The notes below the pieces were generated by a model that ran no database searches, was not told where the DNA came from, and saw nothing but the letters and a program-made list of their open reading frames with translations. From Chloroflexota bacterium (GTDB lineage Bacteria > Chloroflexota > Anaerolineae > JAAEKA01), in NCBI GenBank assembly GCA_034717495.1, contig JAYELL010000055.1, positions 1 to 37,725 on the forward strand: a stretch of DNA of 37,725 nucleotides, read 5' to 3'. Shown here one piece after another: positions 15,339-24,007 of the stretch (position 1 is its first letter; each line of letters begins with the position of its first letter). A program made the translations under genes and the position numbers.

Positions 15339-16499
15339 CTACTCCGCGGGCATGTAGGGTGGCTCAGAGATGAAGTCGTTGGTGAAGAAGACGTTGATGT
15401 CCTCCTCAGGCTTGAAGCTGGCGAACTCTTCCAGCAATTGCTGAGTGGCCGTCCAGTCCTCGACCGCGGACCAGCCGATGGGTTTTCCTTCTGAATTCGG
15501 CGTGTGCAGCAAGGTCAAGGAGCCTTCGATCTCAGCGAGGGAGAGGGGCACGTCGAAGCCGTAGAGCTCGGCCTTTTCTGCGAATATCTCGGCGGCCTCT
15601 TCCGGATGGTCCTTGGTGTATTCCCAGGCTCGCTGGGAAGCTCGCACGAAGGCCTCGACGGTCGGGACGTAGCCTGCCATCGCCACCTTGCCTTTCAGGT
15701 GCGTGCGCGCCATTTCTATATCCACACCTTCGTCGAAGCTGTAGCAGGTGGTGCCGGTTTCGGCGATGTAGGGCAAATGATTGGAAGACTTGCCGCAGAT
15801 GTGCATGATCGTCGGTCCGTGGATGCCTGCACACAGCCGTTTGTGGTAGGGAAGAATGAAGTCACGGTAGGTGTCAGGCGAGATCAAATCTCCGGAACAG
15901 GTGGCCTCACCCAGCAAGATGGCGTCTGCACCTGCGTCGAGCTGGGCGTTCGCGTACTGAATTGCCAGCCCGGTCAGTTGATTCATGACCCGGTGAACAT
16001 TGTCAGGTTCCGTAATGATCCAGGGGAAAAGATTGGGAAAACCAAACAGTTTTGCCGACAGAGCGAAGGGCCCAACGATGGACGAGAGAACGGCCACTTC
16101 CCTGTCATAACGATTACGCAACTGGCTAATCGCTTCCAGGACGATCGGCACCCGGCAGCGGTCAAGGAAATCTTCGGGGATGGCCAGCTCATCGGGATCG
16201 TTCCAGATGGGCACGATATCGGTTGGCAAGGTGTCCAGGGTACCGTAGTCGATCTCCATGCCCAGTACCTCGACCTCGACCGTCATACCGAAGGGCAGTT
16301 TTATCGCCTCGATACCACAATATTCCCAGATCGAGGCCGCCAGGCCGGCCAGTTGGTTCACATCGCTGTGGGCGTCCGGGTAATAGATGCCGGCCCTCTC
16401 CATCATGCTGACAGTGATGCCGGTGACCACGGCCGCCACAGGGGGACGATCTACCGGTTGGTGAAGCAGGGCATTGAGGAAGCGGGTCTTGGCGTTCAT
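15339..16499 (-). CDS. Chimera: MtaA/UroD-type methyltransferase N-part joined to ABC substrate-binding-protein tail
   Basis: Residues 1 to about 277 follow the uroporphyrinogen decarboxylase/MtaA-CmuA family of corrinoid-dependent methyltransferases. The N-terminus is KTRFLNALLHQPVDRPP. Further motifs are GPFALSAKLFG, DAGADAILLGEA and MHICG, the last with the zinc ligands H233 and C235. From about residue 278 (codon near 15668) the sequence changes to VEAFVRASQRAWEYTKDHPE, and later TATQQLLEEF. This is the C-terminal end of NMT1/SsuA-type ABC binding proteins and contains no cysteine, so the third zinc ligand (the late Cys of the HxC...C motif) is lost. The frame is open throughout. Most likely a deletion joined two neighbouring genes and removed the permease. 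The remaining activity is doubtful. Confidence 0.75.
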   Translation of the reverse strand: MNAKTRFLNALLHQPVDRPPVAAVVTGITVSMMERAGIYYPDAHSDVNQLAGLAASIWEYCGIEAIKLPFGMTVEVEVLGMEIDYGTLDTLPTDIVPIWNDPDELAIPEDFLDRCRVPIVLEAISQLRNRYDREVAVLSSIVGPFALSAKLFGFPNLFPWIITEPDNVHRVMNQLTGLAIQYANAQLDAGADAILLGEATCSGDLISPDTYRDFILPYHKRLCAGIHGPTIMHICGKSSNHLPYIAETGTTCYSFDEGVDIEMARTHLKGKVAMAGYVPTVEAFVRASQRAWEYTKDHPEEAAEIFAEKAELYGFDVPLSLAEIEGSLTLLHTPNSEGKPIGWSAVEDWTATQQLLEEFASFKPEEDINVFFTNDFISEPPYMPAE

Positions 16500-16511
16500 G
16501 GCCTGTGATTG

Positions 16512-17213
16512 TCAGAAACTCAGATCCCAAATGACGGGCACCTGTTCGTCGGAGTAACCAGAACGGTGCAGGTAACTGATGTAATCTCTCAAGGCTGAAC
16601 GATTATGATCGCGGACAACGGCTTCCAGGCGGTCGGCATCCTGGGCCTTGATGGCATCCAACATCTTCCAGTGGTCCTGGTGGGCCTTTTCGATGCGCTT
16701 TCCGAACACGTCGTCCAGATAGTGCCTGCGTACCCTATCCCAGTGGAGCAACATGTGCGCCATGATCTCGGCGACGAGGGTGGCGCCTGAGCATGTACAG
16801 ATCAATTGGTGGAATTGGGTGTTTGCCTGGGACCAGCGGTCGGGATCATCAATCAGATCATCCATCTCCGTCAGGAGCATTTCGACTTCGGCCAACTCAT
16901 CATCACAGATATTGATGCAGGCCATGCGACCGCTGATGATCTCCGCAGTTTCCAGCAGGCCGAAGATCTCAGTGATCATGCTCGGTTTCAGATCGGCAAC
17001 CATCACACCGGTGTAGGGGCGAATGACGACGAAGCCTTCCGATTCCAGCTGTTGCATGGCCTCCCGAACGGGGATGGGGCTGATGTCCAGGTTGCGCGCC
17101 AGCTCGTCGATGACCAGTGGCGTGTTAGGTGCGAATTCCCCCTCGACGATGCACGCCAGGATCCACTCGTAGACCGCTTCTCTTTTGCTCCGGGCAGCCA
17201 ATTTCGTCGACAT
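16512..17213 (-). CDS. GntR-family transcriptional regulator, FCD (FadR) subfamily
   Basis: The 233-aa protein has an N-terminal winged helix-turn-helix at about residues 10-75 (PLVIDELARNLDISPIPVREAM, split as PLVIDELARNLD and ISPIPVREAM; then EGFVVIRPYTGVMV). A C-terminal all-helical FCD ligand-binding domain follows, with the metal-type residues NTQFHQLI, LLHWDRVRRHY and DHWKMLDAI. These regulators usually repress catabolic operons and release DNA on binding a carboxylic acid such as a sugar acid or keto acid. The gene is transcribed away from the plus-strand operon beginning at 17495 and lies at the head of the minus-strand operon. It is therefore the obvious candidate controller of both. 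Confidence 0.9.
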   Translation of the reverse strand: MSTKLAARSKREAVYEWILACIVEGEFAPNTPLVIDELARNLDISPIPVREAMQQLESEGFVVIRPYTGVMVADLKPSMITEIFGLLETAEIISGRMACINICDDELAEVEMLLTEMDDLIDDPDRWSQANTQFHQLICTCSGATLVAEIMAHMLLHWDRVRRHYLDDVFGKRIEKAHQDHWKMLDAIKAQDADRLEAVVRDHNRSALRDYISYLHRSGYSDEQVPVIWDLSF

Positions 17214-17240
17214 GAGATTGCTTTGCCAAACCTCTTAGTT

Positions 17241-17289
17241 TGCAATACAATATATGATATAGGATACATTGGGCAGGGTATTTTGTCAA
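17241..17289 (-). promoter_or_regulatory. Promoter of gntR with an overlapping AT-rich candidate operator
   Basis: On the minus strand TTGACA (17289-17284) is separated by exactly 17 bases from TATCCT (17266-17261), a near-consensus sigma-70 promoter. Immediately downstream, 17241-17260 is AT-rich with partial dyad symmetry (CAATACAATATATGATATAG). A regulator bound there would cover the start of transcription. Autoregulation by the GntR protein is an inference. Confidence 0.65.
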
Positions 17290-17370
17290 GCGCTATCCCT
17301 CGACCCATTGGTACCTTTCGAGTCAGATTCTTGCCCACTGGACAGGAAAATTGGCCACGAACCTAACAAG

Positions 17371-17456
17371 GATGTACCGCAGATCTGTCTGAATGAACCG
17401 CAGATGACGCAGATCAATCATAAAAAGATCAGCGCCGGAGGTCTGCGTAAATCAGC
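17371..17456. repeat. CGCAGAT-type dispersed repeat in the divergent spacer
   Basis: The spacer contains ACCGCAGAT repeated (near 17376 and 17398), GACGCAGATCAATC, and the inverse-type words GGTCTGCGTAAATCAGCG near 17439-17456. Arms such as CGCAGAT and GTCTGCG could pair. The pattern resembles a short dispersed intergenic repeat; copy number must be checked in the genome. The rest of the 17290-17494 spacer holds nothing further I can identify except the GGAGG of the next gene. Confidence 0.45.
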
Positions 17457-17494
17457 GTTCCTCTGGCTTGTTCAGGTTAGGAGGCCTGCGAACC

Positions 17495-18274
17495 ATGACA
17501 ACAGACCGGGTTGCCCTTGTCACAGGAAGCAGCCGGGGGATTGGCCGGGGCATCGCCCTGGCCCTGGCGGCCGGTGGCTGGCAGATCGTGATCAATTATC
17601 ACAGCAACAGGAAAGCCGCCGAAACCACCCGCGCCGATGTGATCGAAGCGGGTGGCGACGCGCTGGTCGTGCAGGCTGATACGGGAGACCTGGACAGCCT
17701 TGACGGGCTGGTGGATGTCACCTTGGCTCATTTCGGCCGAGTCGACCTGCTGGTCAACAACGCCGGCGTGGCGCCTCGCCAGCGCCTGGATGTTCTGGAA
17801 ACCAGCCCCGAGAGCTATGATGAGGTCATGGCCATCAACTTACGGGGCCCCTTCTTCCTGACCCAACGGGTGGCCAACGAAATGATCGATCTGTTGGAGG
17901 CGGGCGTGATTGTTACTCCTAAGATCGTCAACATCAGTTCCATCAGTGCCTACACCAGTTCGACCTCGCGGGCCGAATACTGCATCAGCAAAGCAGGCAT
18001 GGGCATGATGACGATCCTGTGGGCGGATCGACTGGCCGAATATGGCATCAACGTCTACGAAATCCGCCCTGGCATTATCGCCACCGATCTGACCTCGGTG
18101 GTCAAAGATAAATATGACCATCTGATCCTTGAACAGGGCTTGACTCCCATCCGCCGTTGGGGACAGCCGGAGGACATCGGCAAGGCGGTGGTCGCCATAG
18201 CAGAGGGTCTGTTCCCCTTTTCGACGGGTGAGGTTTTCAATGTGGACGGTGGTTTCCACATGCACCGGCTGTGA
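17495..18274 (+). CDS. Short-chain dehydrogenase/reductase (FabG-like)
   Basis: The ATG at 17495 follows GGAGG at 17480-17484; a nine-codon upstream extension is rejected. The 259-aa protein has the classical SDR elements: TGSSRGIGRGIAL (NAD(P) binding), NNAGVAP, the catalytic serine in NISSIS, YCISKAG (YxxxK) and a C-terminal FNVDGGFHM. After the Rossmann motif, NYHSNRKA suggests NADP preference, though weakly. It opens the plus-strand operon. In sugar-acid pathways such enzymes oxidise a hydroxyl of a 2-keto-3-deoxy acid or lactone, but a ketoacyl reductase role is equally compatible with the sequence. Confidence 0.85.
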   Translation: MTTDRVALVTGSSRGIGRGIALALAAGGWQIVINYHSNRKAAETTRADVIEAGGDALVVQADTGDLDSLDGLVDVTLAHFGRVDLLVNNAGVAPRQRLDVLETSPESYDEVMAINLRGPFFLTQRVANEMIDLLEAGVIVTPKIVNISSISAYTSSTSRAEYCISKAGMGMMTILWADRLAEYGINVYEIRPGIIATDLTSVVKDKYDHLILEQGLTPIRRWGQPEDIGKAVVAIAEGLFPFSTGEVFNVDGGFHMHRL

Positions 18275-18316
18275 GTAATTGACAATCGCCAATTGATAGT
18301 TAAACAAGGAGCGAGT

Positions 18317-19762
18317 ATGAGCACCAGTTATCCCCGCATCGCCCGCCTCAATACAGCCGAGAAATTCCGGGCGCATATCGATCATCTGAACATCCACTTG
18401 CCCTTCGACGAGGAATTGCAGCCTGCGCCGGATGGCCCATTGGCCCAAACATTTGTGCTGAAGACCGGCCGGGTCATCGGCAACCGTTTCTGCACCCAGC
18501 CGATGGAGGGCTGGGATGGCACGGTGGATGGTTGGCCCACCGAAAACACCCATCGCCGGTGGGCCAACTTCGGCCGCAGCGGCGCCAAGTTGATCTGGGG
18601 AGGGGAGGCGGTGGCGGTCCGCCATGACGGGCGTTCCAACCCCAATCAGCTGATGATCAGCGCCGGGGCCCATGCCGGTCTTAATGCTCTGCGCGAGACC
18701 TTGCTGGAAGCGCATCGAGCCACATTTTCTTCGGTCGATGATCTGGTGGTTGGCCTGCAACTCACCCACTCGGGACGCTTTGCCCGGCCCAATGTCAAAA
18801 CCCGCCTGGAGCCGATCATCCTTTACCACCATCCCGTGCTGGATCCCCTGTTCGACCTGGACCCGGCGTTGCCCGTTATGACAGACAACGAGATCGACGG
18901 CCTGATCGCTGATTTTGTGAGAGCAGCGGTTTTGGCAGCGGACGCCGGTTTCGATTTCGTCGATATCAAACATTGCCACGGTTATTTGGGACACGAGTTC
19001 CTCAGCGCCTACGAGCGCCCTGGTCGCTACGGCGGTAGCCTCGCTAACCGTAGCCGGTTTCTGCGGGAGATCGTGGCTGGCATCCGCCGGGATGCACCCG
19101 ACCTGATGATCGGGGTGCGTCTCAGCGCCTTCGATTTCCCCCCCTTCCGTCCCGGGGAGCAGGGCGCGGTCCCGCTGTGGCTGGATGGTCAGCAGGGCCA
19201 GTATCCCTTTGGCTTTGGCGGCGACGACGATGATCCCCTGGCGATCAATGTGGATGAGACGGTGCAGTTCCTTCGCCTGGTGGAGTCGCTGGACATCCAG
19301 CTGGTCAATCTCTCATGCTGCAGTCCCTACTACAATCCGCACTTCAGCCGGCCAGCCTATTTTCCACCCTCCGATGGATACCCGCCTCCCGAGGACCCGC
19401 TGCTCGGCGTGGCCCGGCAGATCAACAACGTGGCTGACATCAAGGCCCACTTCCCCGATCTGGGGCTGGTGGGCACCGGCTACAGCTATCTGCAGGAGTG
19501 GCTGCCCAATGTGGCCCAGTACGCGGTGGGGCATGACAGGGCCGATTTCATCGGCCTGGGGCGCATGGTACTCTCCTATCCGGAGATGCCTGCAGATGTT
19601 CTGGCCGGCCGTAGCCTGGCCCGCAAGCGCATCTGCCGCACCTTCAGCGATTGTACCACAGCGCCGCGCAATGGCCTGGTCTCCGGTTGTTACCCACTGG
19701 ACGATTTCTACAAGGCCACGCCGGAAGCTGTTCAGTTGAAGGAAATCAAGGCGGGGACGTAG
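18317..19762 (+). CDS. NADH:flavin oxidoreductase, Old Yellow Enzyme family
   Basis: The ATG at 18317 follows AAGGAG at 18305-18312. The 481-aa protein is longer than single-domain OYEs (about 360 aa). FMN-barrel motifs are present: [56 protein letters not shown] and [14 protein letters not shown]. The C-terminus has three cysteines ([20 protein letters not shown]). This is reminiscent of, but not equal to, the four-cysteine Fe-S site of 2,4-dienoyl-CoA-reductase-type members. A long insertion around residues 280-320 is rich in Gly and Asp. The enzyme likely reduces an activated C=C bond or oxidises a related product. Its stop codon lies inside the left arm of an inverted repeat. Confidence 0.85.
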   Translation: MSTSYPRIARLNTAEKFRAHIDHLNIHLPFDEELQPAPDGPLAQTFVLKTGRVIGNRFCTQPMEGWDGTVDGWPTENTHRRWANFGRSGAKLIWGGEAVAVRHDGRSNPNQLMISAGAHAGLNALRETLLEAHRATFSSVDDLVVGLQLTHSGRFARPNVKTRLEPIILYHHPVLDPLFDLDPALPVMTDNEIDGLIADFVRAAVLAADAGFDFVDIKHCHGYLGHEFLSAYERPGRYGGSLANRSRFLREIVAGIRRDAPDLMIGVRLSAFDFPPFRPGEQGAVPLWLDGQQGQYPFGFGGDDDDPLAINVDETVQFLRLVESLDIQLVNLSCCSPYYNPHFSRPAYFPPSDGYPPPEDPLLGVARQINNVADIKAHFPDLGLVGTGYSYLQEWLPNVAQYAVGHDRADFIGLGRMVLSYPEMPADVLAGRSLARKRICRTFSDCTTAPRNGLVSGCYPLDDFYKATPEAVQLKEIKAGT

Positions 19763-19861
19763 GGGCGAGGCATTCCTACTTCCATCTACCTGGACCATGT
19801 TAGCCCATCAAACCTGCATTTCACTCTGACCAGGCAACCTTTGAGAATGCCTCGCCCTTAC
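19759..19861. repeat. 17-bp inverted repeat enclosing a 69-nt spacer
   Basis: GTAGGGGCGAGGCATTC (19759-19775) matches the complement of 19845-19861 at 16 of 17 positions. The left arm contains the TAG stop codon of the preceding flavoprotein gene, and the right arm ends 7 bases before the ribosome site of the CoA-transferase gene. The unit fills the intergenic gap like a small insertion and resembles the GGGGCGAGGC-type hairpins common between bacterial genes. Confidence 0.75.
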
Positions 19862-19878
19862 ATATTCAGGAGGAGTCC

Positions 19879-21480
19879 GTGCAAATAATCTCTTTCAAGC
19901 AGGCCGCCGATCTCATCCACGATGGCGACACCATCCTGATCGGCGGGTCCGGGGGCGGGCACGCGGTGCCGGAGGCGCTGATTGCCGCGCTGGAAGATCG
20001 TTTCCTGGCAACGGCTACGCCCCGGCAGATCACCCTGCTGCACCCGGTTGGACTGGGCGACATGGACAGCCAGGGCGTGGGACGCCTTGCCCACGCCGGC
20101 CTGTTAAAACATATCATTACCGGGGCGTTGGTCAATACGCCTGCCATACAGAGGATGACCCAAGACGACACCGTTGAAGCCTATACCCTGCCCCAGGGAG
20201 CGCTCTCGCAACTGATGCGCGAGATGGCGGCTGGCAGACCGGGTCTCGTCTCGCACGTGGGGCTGCACACCTTTGTCGACCCTCGCCACGGCGGGGGCAG
20301 GCAAAGTCCCTCAGCCCGGGAGGACCTGGTTGAGCTGGTGACGCTGGCGGGGCGGGAATGGCTATTCTACAAGCCCATCCATGTAGACGTGGCCTTTCTT
20401 CGGGGGACCACCGCCGATGAGAATGGCAATATCACCATGGAGCGAGAGGCGGTGTTCGGTGAGATGCTTTCCATGGCGCAGGCCACGCGCCGGGCGGGCG
20501 GCATCGTGATTGCCCAGGTACAGCGGCTGGCTCAGCGTCACAGCCTGCATCCCAAAGATGTCAAGGTCCCCGGCATGTTGGTGGACCTGGTGGTGGTCGA
20601 TCCCGATCAGCGCCAGAGCTATGTGACCGACTATGATCCCTCGTTTGCCGGTGAGCTGCGGGTGCCGCTGGAAGCGATCCCGACTCTGCCCTTCGATGCG
20701 CGCAAGGTTATCGCCCGGCGGGCTGCCACCGAGCTGTTCCCTGGCGCCATCTGCAATCTGGGCGCGGGTGTGTCCACAGGCATCGCCAACGTGGCTGCCG
20801 AGGAGGGTTTTCTCGACCAGATCGTGCTCACCAACGAGCAGGGCTTGATCGGCGGGGCGCCTGCTTCCGGTGTGGATGCCGGGGCTGGCATGAACTATGA
20901 CGCGATGATCGACCAACCCTATCAGTTCGACTTTTACGATGGCGGCGGTCTTGATCTGGCGTTCCTTTCCTTCGCTGAGGTGGATGGTGAGGGCAGCGTC
21001 AATGTCAGTCGCTTTGGCGATCGCATCATCGGTGTCGGTGGCTTCCAGAATATCGCTCAGAACGCCAAAACGGTCATCTTCAGCGGTACCTTCACTGCCG
21101 GCGGGCTGCAGATCGATTGGCAGGATGGGCAAACGGTGATCCACCAGGAGGGCAGGTTTCCCAAGTTCGTTGACCAGCTTGGACAGGTGTCCTACAACGG
21201 TGGCTATGCTGCCAGCCTGGGGCAGAGCGTTTTATTCGTCACCGAACGGGCGGTGTTTCGGCGACAGGCGCAAGGCCTGGTATTGATGGAGATTGCACCA
21301 GACGTCGATCTGGAACGGGATGTTCTCGGTCAGATGGGATTCGCTGCCATCGTATCGCCCGACCTGAAGCAGATGGATCGCCGCCTGTTCCTACCGGAGC
21401 CGATGGGATATGCCAGCGATCTGCTGGCCAAGCCCCGGCTGAATCTTCCTGGCCGGTTGAAGGACGCCGGACTTGTTTAG
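19879..21480 (+). CDS. Acyl-CoA:acetate/3-ketoacid CoA-transferase (fused alpha-beta subunits)
   Basis: The gene starts at GTG 19879 directly after AGGAGGAG. The 533-aa protein is a single-chain family I CoA-transferase like propionate CoA-transferase or YdiF. The alpha part has DGDTILIGGSGGGHAVPEAL and TTADENGNITMERE. The beta part has AICNLGAGVSTGIANVAAEEG and the catalytic-glutamate loop VLTNEQGLIGG, with E320 as the expected thioester-forming residue. It moves CoA from a donor such as acetyl-CoA to an organic acid. In this operon it would activate an acid before the crotonase step. A CoA-transferase points to acyl-CoA chemistry rather than purely free sugar acids. Confidence 0.9.
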   Translation: MQIISFKQAADLIHDGDTILIGGSGGGHAVPEALIAALEDRFLATATPRQITLLHPVGLGDMDSQGVGRLAHAGLLKHIITGALVNTPAIQRMTQDDTVEAYTLPQGALSQLMREMAAGRPGLVSHVGLHTFVDPRHGGGRQSPSAREDLVELVTLAGREWLFYKPIHVDVAFLRGTTADENGNITMEREAVFGEMLSMAQATRRAGGIVIAQVQRLAQRHSLHPKDVKVPGMLVDLVVVDPDQRQSYVTDYDPSFAGELRVPLEAIPTLPFDARKVIARRAATELFPGAICNLGAGVSTGIANVAAEEGFLDQIVLTNEQGLIGGAPASGVDAGAGMNYDAMIDQPYQFDFYDGGGLDLAFLSFAEVDGEGSVNVSRFGDRIIGVGGFQNIAQNAKTVIFSGTFTAGGLQIDWQDGQTVIHQEGRFPKFVDQLGQVSYNGGYAASLGQSVLFVTERAVFRRQAQGLVLMEIAPDVDLERDVLGQMGFAAIVSPDLKQMDRRLFLPEPMGYASDLLAKPRLNLPGRLKDAGLV

Positions 21481-21503
21481 GTCACTTACCTGGAGAACTG
21501 CTC

Positions 21504-22313
21504 ATGTCAAAATCAAGCAAGGTATCCACTGAAGCGGAGAGAATTGAAGCGTTTGCCCTCTCTTTTCCGCGCCCGGCTGTGGCGCTGGCCCAGATCCAGT
21601 CGAAACCGCTGGGTGTTCTGCGCTTTGCCGTTAAAAGGGCGCTGCAAGAGCGGCTGTACCAGTTGGAGGGGGATTCCGATATCCGCTGCCTGGTGTTGAC
21701 CGGGGTAGATAGAGCCTTTTCGGTCGGCTCCGACATCCGGGATTTCAGCCAGGAGGTCGGCTGGTTGCTGGAGAACGACTATATTGAAGCGGGCCTGAAC
21801 GCAGCGCTCGAAAACTCCCGACTACCCATCATCGCCGCCCTGAACGGCTTCAGCCTGGGCGGTGGGGCTGTGTTGGCCCTGGCCTGTGACATTCGCATCG
21901 CCGCCGAGTCGGCCAGGATCGGTTTCCCCGAGGTCAATGTGGGCGCGTTTGCCTCTGGCAGTGGCACCCAGCGATTGCCACGGCTGGTGGGTCGCGGCCG
22001 GGCGCTGGACCTGTTGTTCACGGGGCGCACGATCTCTGCTGAGGAAGCGCTGCAGTACGGTCTGGTGGAATACGTAGTTCCCGACGATGAGTTTCTGCCC
22101 TTTGTTCTGGACTACGCTGAAAGCATCGCCCGGTTGTCAGGGCCGGTGCTCGCCGTCACCAAACGCTGCGTAACGGTGGGGCTGCGCGACGGTTTCGAGG
22201 CGGGCCTGGCTGCCGAGCGACAGGGGCGCGTCGAGACCGGACGGGGAGCCGATGCTCTGGAAGGACGAGATGCCTTTCTCGAGAAGCGCTCTCCTCTCTT
22301 CAACCAATCATGA
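21504..22313 (+). CDS. Enoyl-CoA hydratase/isomerase (crotonase) family protein
   Basis: The ATG at 21504 follows GGAG. The 269-aa protein shows the oxyanion-hole segments FSVGSDIRDF and NGFSLGGGAVLALACDIRIA, and a FPEVNVGAFASGSGTQRLPRL stretch (split: FPEVNVGAFASG, SGTQRLPRL). The glutamate of the latter corresponds to the first catalytic Glu of crotonase; the second catalytic Glu position appears to be replaced by Ser/Gly. The reaction could therefore be hydration, isomerisation or C-C cleavage of an acyl-CoA. Its stop overlaps the next start in an ATGA arrangement. The N-terminal 20 residues are atypical for the family. Confidence 0.85.
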   Translation: MSKSSKVSTEAERIEAFALSFPRPAVALAQIQSKPLGVLRFAVKRALQERLYQLEGDSDIRCLVLTGVDRAFSVGSDIRDFSQEVGWLLENDYIEAGLNAALENSRLPIIAALNGFSLGGGAVLALACDIRIAAESARIGFPEVNVGAFASGSGTQRLPRLVGRGRALDLLFTGRTISAEEALQYGLVEYVVPDDEFLPFVLDYAESIARLSGPVLAVTKRCVTVGLRDGFEAGLAAERQGRVETGRGADALEGRDAFLEKRSPLFNQS

Positions 22314-22969
22314 TGGTATTCGACGGCTTTGCCACCCCGGGCAAGATCATCTGTGTTGGCATGAACTATCCGACTCCGGGCAGGCCCTCCGTTGCCATGC
22401 CCTATCCTGTGCTCTTTCTCAAAGCCAGCAGCACTGTGATCGCTCCTGGAATGCCCATCCAACTGCCGCGCGCCAGCCAGAAGGTGTTCAGTGAGGGGGA
22501 AGTAGCGGTCGTGATCGGCAAACAGGGCAAACACATTGCCAGGGATCGGGTCTGGCAGCACATCGCCGGCTTGACCATTGCCAACGACGTGGGCGCGCAG
22601 GAGCTGGAAGGGCGCACCTCACAATGGCAGACGGGCAAGCTGCCCGACACCTTTCTGCCGCTCGGTCCCCGTCTGGTGCCGCTGGCAGAGATCCCCGATC
22701 CCGCCAATCTGGAAATCCGGCTGACGATCAACGACCGGCTGGCGCTTCAGGGAAACAGCAGCGCCATGATATTCGATATCCCTGCGCTGGTGAGCTACAT
22801 CTCGGGCCTGGCGACTCTCTTTCCTGGCGATGTATTGGTCACCGGTAGCCCCAAGGGCATAGGCGACCAGCCTGCGCCTCGATCAATCATCCGGCCCGGC
22901 GACACCGTATCGATTACGATCACAGGGTTGGGTACCCTCACCAACCCTGTGGTTCTGGAGGCAACATGA
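22310..22969 (+). CDS. Fumarylacetoacetate hydrolase (FAH) family protein
   Basis: The 219-aa FAH-fold protein starts in a 4-base overlap with the crotonase gene. Visible features are ICVGMNYPTP, the metal-binding acidic pair in FSEGEVAVVIG, the IANDVGAQELEGRTSQW loop with D (metal) and neighbours, and VTGSPKGIGDQPAPRSIIRPGDT (split: VLVTGSPKGIG, then RPGDTVSITI). The family hydrolyses or decarboxylates 1,3-diketo acids and dehydrates or hydrates 2-keto acids. Examples are 2,4-diketo-3-deoxy-sugar-acid hydrolases and catechol meta-pathway enzymes. Together with a nearby SDR and enolase-superfamily enzyme it is compatible with a non-phosphorylative sugar-acid route. Confidence 0.85.
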   Translation: MMVFDGFATPGKIICVGMNYPTPGRPSVAMPYPVLFLKASSTVIAPGMPIQLPRASQKVFSEGEVAVVIGKQGKHIARDRVWQHIAGLTIANDVGAQELEGRTSQWQTGKLPDTFLPLGPRLVPLAEIPDPANLEIRLTINDRLALQGNSSAMIFDIPALVSYISGLATLFPGDVLVTGSPKGIGDQPAPRSIIRPGDTVSITITGLGTLTNPVVLEAT

Positions 22970-24000
22970 CCCGAACCCGACCGATGGCCATCGTCAGCGA
23001 GCCAGGGAAACTCATAGTTCAGGAGGTCCCGCTCCCTGCCCTGGGACCTGGCGAGGTTTTAATCCTGGTCAAGGTGGTGACCATCTGCGGCAGCGATCTC
23101 CACGTCTTCAAGGGCAAACATCCGTCGGTGAAGTTGCCGGTCCCTGTAGGGCACGAAATCGCCGGCGAGATCATCGGCGTGGGCGGTGCGGTGACGCGGG
23201 TATCCCTGCACGATCGGGTTGCCGTGGAGCCGGTACTTGTCTGTGATAGCTGTCTCTTCTGCCGCCAGGGTGATTATCACCTCTGCAGCAATATCAGCTT
23301 CCAATACCGGCAGGGGCAGGGTGGTTTCACCCCCTATTTCGTGGCCGACCAGCGTTGGGTGCATCGCTTGCCCGACAACGTCTGCTATCTGGAGGGTGCG
23401 CTGATCGAGCCGCTGTCGGTCTGTGTGCATGCGGTGCGCCGGGCAGATCCGGTTTTTGGCGATCAGGCCGCCATCTTCGGCGACGGCCCCATTGGGCTTT
23501 TTACGCTGCAAGTGGCGCGGTTGGCCGGCCTGTCTCCGGTTTTTCTGGCCGGAATCCAGGAACCCCGGCTGGCGAAGGCCCGGGCACTGGGGGCAACAGT
23601 GGTGAACAGCCTGCAGACCGATCCGGTCGAGTTTATCCGGCAGCAGACCGGCGGACTGGGTGTGGCGAGCACCTTCGAGGCTGTGGGTATCCGCCAGACG
23701 CTGGTGCAGTCGTTGCAGGCGCTGAAAAAGGGAGGCACGGCGGTGCTTGTGGGCTTGTTTGAGCAAGCTGAGGTGTCAGTCCCGGCCAATATCTTTGTTC
23801 AGCAGGAGATCGGCCTGCTGGGATCTCAGGGCTACGCCTGGGATTTCCAGCGATCGCTGGCGCTGGTGGCGGAGCGCCGGGTGAAGTTAGCCGAGATCGT
23901 TACCCACCAGTTTCCCCTGGACGAGGTGCAGCGGGCCTTTGACCTGTTGATGGCACCCGATTCTCCGGCGATCAAGGTCGCTGTCATTGTGGATGGGTGA
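22966..24000 (+). CDS. Zinc-dependent medium-chain alcohol/sugar dehydrogenase
   Basis: The 344-aa protein starts in a 4-base ATGA overlap with the FAH gene. It has the catalytic zinc ligands in TICGSDLHVFKG and VGHEIAGEI, and four clustered cysteines in CDSCLFCRQGDYHLC for the structural zinc. The nucleotide-binding motif is IFGDGPIGLFTLQ, and AALIEPL-like GALIEPLSVCVHA carries the third catalytic ligand. This architecture is typical of sorbitol, threonine, L-galactonate and similar polyol or sugar-acid dehydrogenases using NAD(H). It ends the plus-strand operon; a promoter for the next gene follows within 10-40 bases. Confidence 0.9.
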   Translation: MTRTRPMAIVSEPGKLIVQEVPLPALGPGEVLILVKVVTICGSDLHVFKGKHPSVKLPVPVGHEIAGEIIGVGGAVTRVSLHDRVAVEPVLVCDSCLFCRQGDYHLCSNISFQYRQGQGGFTPYFVADQRWVHRLPDNVCYLEGALIEPLSVCVHAVRRADPVFGDQAAIFGDGPIGLFTLQVARLAGLSPVFLAGIQEPRLAKARALGATVVNSLQTDPVEFIRQQTGGLGVASTFEAVGIRQTLVQSLQALKKGGTAVLVGLFEQAEVSVPANIFVQQEIGLLGSQGYAWDFQRSLALVAERRVKLAEIVTHQFPLDEVQRAFDLLMAPDSPAIKVAVIVDG

Positions 24001-24007
24001 AATTTAG

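Noticed and set aside
15504-16508. A 334-codon open frame on the plus strand
   Set aside because: It is antisense to the chimeric methyltransferase gene and has no motif or ribosome site.
17840-18994. A 384-codon open frame on the minus strand spanning two genes
   Set aside because: It crosses the SDR/OYE boundary in antisense and has no recognisable protein features.
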